From assembly GCF_004337985.1 (NCBI RefSeq), contig NC_043742.1, positions 3,768,176-3,832,175 on the forward strand: 64,000 nt of DNA. Direction: 5' to 3'. Source of the stretch: Pyricularia pennisetigena (taxonomy: Eukaryota; Ascomycota; Sordariomycetes; Magnaporthales; Pyriculariaceae). Positions within the stretch are counted from its first letter, which is position 1. Every line of letters starts with the position of its first letter. The translations under genes were made by a program, and so were the position numbers. This document shows, piece after piece, positions 60,743 to 64,000 of the stretch. The notes under the pieces were generated by a model. It saw nothing but the letters and a program-made list of their open reading frames with translations, did no database searches and had not been told where the DNA came from.

Positions 60743-62534
60743 CACCCTCACTTTTGCTACTATTTATGTAAAGTCGGAAAAAAAAGTATATAAAAATAAA
60801 ACCCTTAAAAAAAGACCCCCCTAGTGTCCTAACCCGACTCGAATTCCCGATATGAACCCCCTGGATAATTAAGCCCTTTGTACCGATCCATGGCCCCCGA
60901 AATGGACGAACCCCCGGAATTGTGATAACCCCCGGATTCGAACCCCTGACTTGCATAATATTAACCCACGGAATTAACTATCAACCCAGGTAACCAATCT
61001 GGCTGTTCGTCGTTAACAGTCCAAATCAGGCATATTATATAGGGCATTTCGAATGCGTAAGTCGCCCAAAACGCGAGATATTTCAATTCTTATTCAACTT
61101 TTGGATATAGGTTCGGCAATTTTGGGTATATGGTCGGTATAAATTGCTTATTAATCAGCCTATATAAAGTAGATTAGGGTAACACGGCCGGTGGTAGGCT
61201 AACAGAGATCCAATATTTGCAAAGAAAGGAAATATAATGGGTTATAATTAGCTAACGAACTAATTAAAAATGCCCGAAAATTCAGAAGGTAAAAACTAAG
61301 CTTTTTTAAAGGGGTTTAAGCCCTATAAGCTCTTAAAAGACCTTGTAAATTGGAAGCGTTAGGGGCTTTGTTAGGCCATCAGCGGGTATTTGTTCGGATT
61401 CCAGGTATTTTACGGTCATTAATCCTTCTATAACTAACTCCCGTACGTAATAAAATTTTAATAACGTGTGTTTAGCACGTTGGTGGTGCGTAGGGTCATA
61501 TGCGTTAGCTATAAAGCCTATATTATCTCCATATATTGCAAACAAACCTTTTATAAGTAGTCCAAATTTTATATATAAGCTTTTAAGCCATTGTGCTTCA
61601 CGCAGGGGTTCCGTTTAGGTATCGGTTTCGGTTTTTAGTATGTTTAAAGCTATAATATTAACCTTTTTGCATTTCCACGTTATAGGACCCCCAAATAAGG
61701 TATACAAATATCCGTAAATGGACTTTGAATTCTCCCTAGCCCCGGCAAAATCGCTATTATTGAAACCGGGTAATTTAAAGCTTTTAAAACCCCCTTTTAA
61801 GGAATTGGGTGGTAATTCGGTTTTAAATACTTTATTTCCGTAATAGATAAATAAAGATTTAATGCCCGTTAAACAGCGTAATACGTCTTCAAATGCCGTG
61901 AAATAAATTATAATGGTTTTTGTAAAAAAATGTAAAAACGACTACACCGCAAAACCGACATCCGGGCGCGTTAAAAGCATTAAATAAATCAAAATGCCGA
62001 TAGTACGCTATAATAATTTAATTTCCAGCGCATTTACGGGTTTACCCCAGCTATATTTTAGCATACCCGGTTATAAGGAAATCAATATAGGTTGGTAATC
62101 AGCTAATCTGAACGTTATTAATGATTTCTTTATATATTGATTTGCATGAAGTTAAAGTAGGTGCTTAAACTCATCCCTTATCATTTAAGCGCCTAGAAAA
62201 TAGGCGGTCAGGCCCCTATTTTCCAACGGGTACATTTTGTTAAAAATGGGCTTTTGAATTTTGAATATATTACAATTTAGGGCCTATTACCAGGTAATCG
62301 TCTATGAAAATAATGATAAAATGTTTGGATTTAACGTTATCAAAAACAGCGGGATTAAAAATTAGCGGCTTAAACCTTTTTTAAAAAATAGGGTTTTTAG
62401 CTTATTTTGCCGTTTTTTTGGCCTTGTTTCGAACCGTATAACGCCCTTTCCAATTATATAACCTGCAATATGTTCAAATTATAGCCCATTCCCACTAAAA
62501 TTCTAACGGTAGTAAAATTACAAAATTTAATCTA
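60743..62534 (-). mobile_element. Copia-1 pol fragment, minus strand
   Basis: The minus strand holds the RNase H end at 61545-61333 (GDNIGFIANAYDPTHHQRAK, YYVRELVIEGLMTVKYLE) and a degraded upstream RT region to about 62500. It parallels the copy at 28202-30207. It is cut by the transposon starting at 62535. Confidence 0.75.
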
Positions 62535-64000
62535 TAGCCTCAGGGCTCATCCCTGAAGCCCAAAGCTCCACAATTAATCCACTCCGTTCGCTTCGCTCCA
62601 CTTCGTGGCTCAATTGCGGCTTTGCAATGTACCTGTGGGTCCATCCAAAGAACGCTTTGGTTCAGGTCTGAGGACAACTTGTCAATTTTCGCCGTTCATG
62701 GCGGTATTTTTGGCCTTTTTTTAACCGAAACTCCTTTATTATTCCACACCCACGTACAATATTGAAAAAATAAAATATCGTTGAAATTAGCGTTTAGTCC
62801 CGCTATTAGCGGTGATTCGATTTATTTTTTTATTTATTATAACGGCCGGATTGGATACCCCCCTGCCCTTAATCCGTTTATGGCGGTACTGTTTTTTTAA
62901 TTTTTTTTTGGATTTTCGATTTTTGTTAATATTATTTTTAATTTTTGACCAAATTTTATAATTTTTGCACGTGGAGGGTCGTATATATTTATACATTATT
63001 ATATTAGACTTTGGTGCATATACCAGATTATATAAGCAGTTAAATAAGCGGATAGGCAAAGTATATACTTTTTTATATATAATTTACCATCGAAACTCGT
63101 TTATATTTTTACCAATTTTAACGATGATAAAACCAAAACTTTAGTAATTTGATTACGTATATAAACAAACGTCCAGGTCCAATCCTACCTATTATATCGG
63201 CTTTGAAAACTGTTTAATAAAAATAAATGCTAAATACGTATGTTATAAATCTTTTTGCTTTATTTAAATAATTTGATGTTATTTTTGTTTTGCGGCCAGA
63301 TTTAGTGGTTCTTGCACGTGGGGGGTGGTATATGAATATTTCGTATAACATTACACTTTGGTACGTATATTTGATTATATAAGCCGTTAAATATGCGGAT
63401 AGGTAAAGTGTATCCAATTTTATATATATTTTGCAATCGAAATGTTTTTATATTTTTACCAATTTTAACATTAATAAAACCAGAGTTTGTAAAAGTGGAC
63501 TATGTATATAAATAAACGTCAACGTGAAACCCGATCTACAATACCGGCCCTTTTTATTTTTTGATAATACAAAATGCCAAATTTGTGTTATTTTTTTTTG
63601 CTTTATTTAATTAAATAAAATTTATAAAAAGAAAACTTACGTAAAATTTATTAACATACTGACAAAGGAATGCACCGATCAGAAATATTTTCATTTTACC
63701 AATATTTGCGTAAATTACTTAATTTTTTAACAAATTGTTAATTTATATAAATATATTAATAATACTTTTGTTTTAATCGATAATTGCACGCACCTTGCAG
63801 TGTTAGGCTTACTAAGCTTTAAAAACTGTAGTCTTGACTAAAGTTAATATTATATACCATTATTTAAAATAAAAATTAAATATAATGAAAAATTACAGAT
63901 TTTACTTCATATTTTAATATCTTTCCATATACAGTAGCTATTAAAACGCGGCCGGCATTCAAATAATCAACAAACTCCAATTAATTGAACGCAAACTACT
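62535..64000 (+). mobile_element. TAGTCTCAG-family transposon, runs off the window
   Basis: Type I end TAGCCTCAGGGCTCATCCCT, followed by the full family interior in the same order as the copies at 24782 and 39219. The expected type II end would lie about 340 bases beyond the window. Confidence 0.8.

Larger units (their letters stand above)
22980..64000. other. AT-rich, RIP-affected transposon block
   Basis: From roughly 22.98-23.15 kb to the window end the sequence becomes strongly AT-rich, TpA-rich and almost free of long ORFs. Repeated modules recur many times in both orientations. Related copies differ mainly by C/T and G/A, as expected of repeat-induced point mutation. Nearly all of it can be assigned to transposon families; the exceptions are listed separately. 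Confidence 0.9.

Overview
This window looks like a chromosome segment of a filamentous ascomycete, probably a sordariomycete. Protein genes carry short GT-AG introns, the coding third positions are GC-rich, and one gene is a typical fungal Zn(II)2Cys6 regulator. About 41 kb is very AT-rich transposon sequence with the C-to-T/G-to-A decay expected from repeat-induced point mutation (RIP). The species cannot be named from this sequence. Four assembly gaps are present (3180-3236, 13816-13879 and two 2-base gaps); three of them touch homopolymer runs.

Region 1 (1-22.98 kb) is ordinary, gene-bearing, GC-balanced sequence. From left to right it holds: a GT32 mannosyltransferase of the MIPC-synthase type (965-2476, minus); a secreted hevein-type chitin-binding protein (5009-5917); a six-exon Zn2Cys6 transcription factor (8151-10771); a poly-serine hypothetical protein (11313-11873, minus); a METTL/FAM86-type protein methyltransferase (13990-15210); a 'pathogen-related' NTF2/SnoaL-like protein (15582-16552, minus); a DUF2306 membrane protein (18799-19959); and a NAPE-PLD-like metallo-hydrolase with a mitochondrial-looking leader (20790-22153). 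A doubtful ORF (22418-22963) lies at the border. I reassembled the multi-exon genes by hand from splice sites. They do not look like one pathway or cluster.

Region 2 (about 22.98-64 kb) is an AT-rich isochore-like block built almost wholly of nested mobile elements. Three groups account for most of it. (a) A family of about 1.4-1.85 kb non-autonomous DNA transposons has ends of the form TAGTCTCAG...CTGAGACTA. Five copies are flanked by 9-bp target duplications, which suggests Mutator-like elements. (b) 'Copia-1' is an old, heavily mutated Ty1/copia element with LTRs of about 555 bp, present as many fragments. (c) 'Copia-2' is a nearly complete 6.16 kb Ty1/copia element (43579-49738, minus strand). 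It has both LTRs, a primer site matching a half initiator-tRNA-Met, and one Gag-Pol frame broken only by six Gln-to-stop changes. Its LTRs carry a tRNA-like module with A and B boxes. A Ty3/gypsy gag remnant is also present.

One host-type gene sits inside the AT-rich block: a small secreted protein (56574-57020) that resembles the fungal heat-labile-enterotoxin-A/ADP-ribosyltransferase group. Its stop codon is the first three bases of a transposon. The 3' end of a second copy of the same gene (24686-24781 plus 26584-26604) is split by another member of the same transposon family. A piece of the gene's upstream flank recurs at about 41684-41740. The block therefore appears to be a transposon graveyard around a duplicated effector-like locus.
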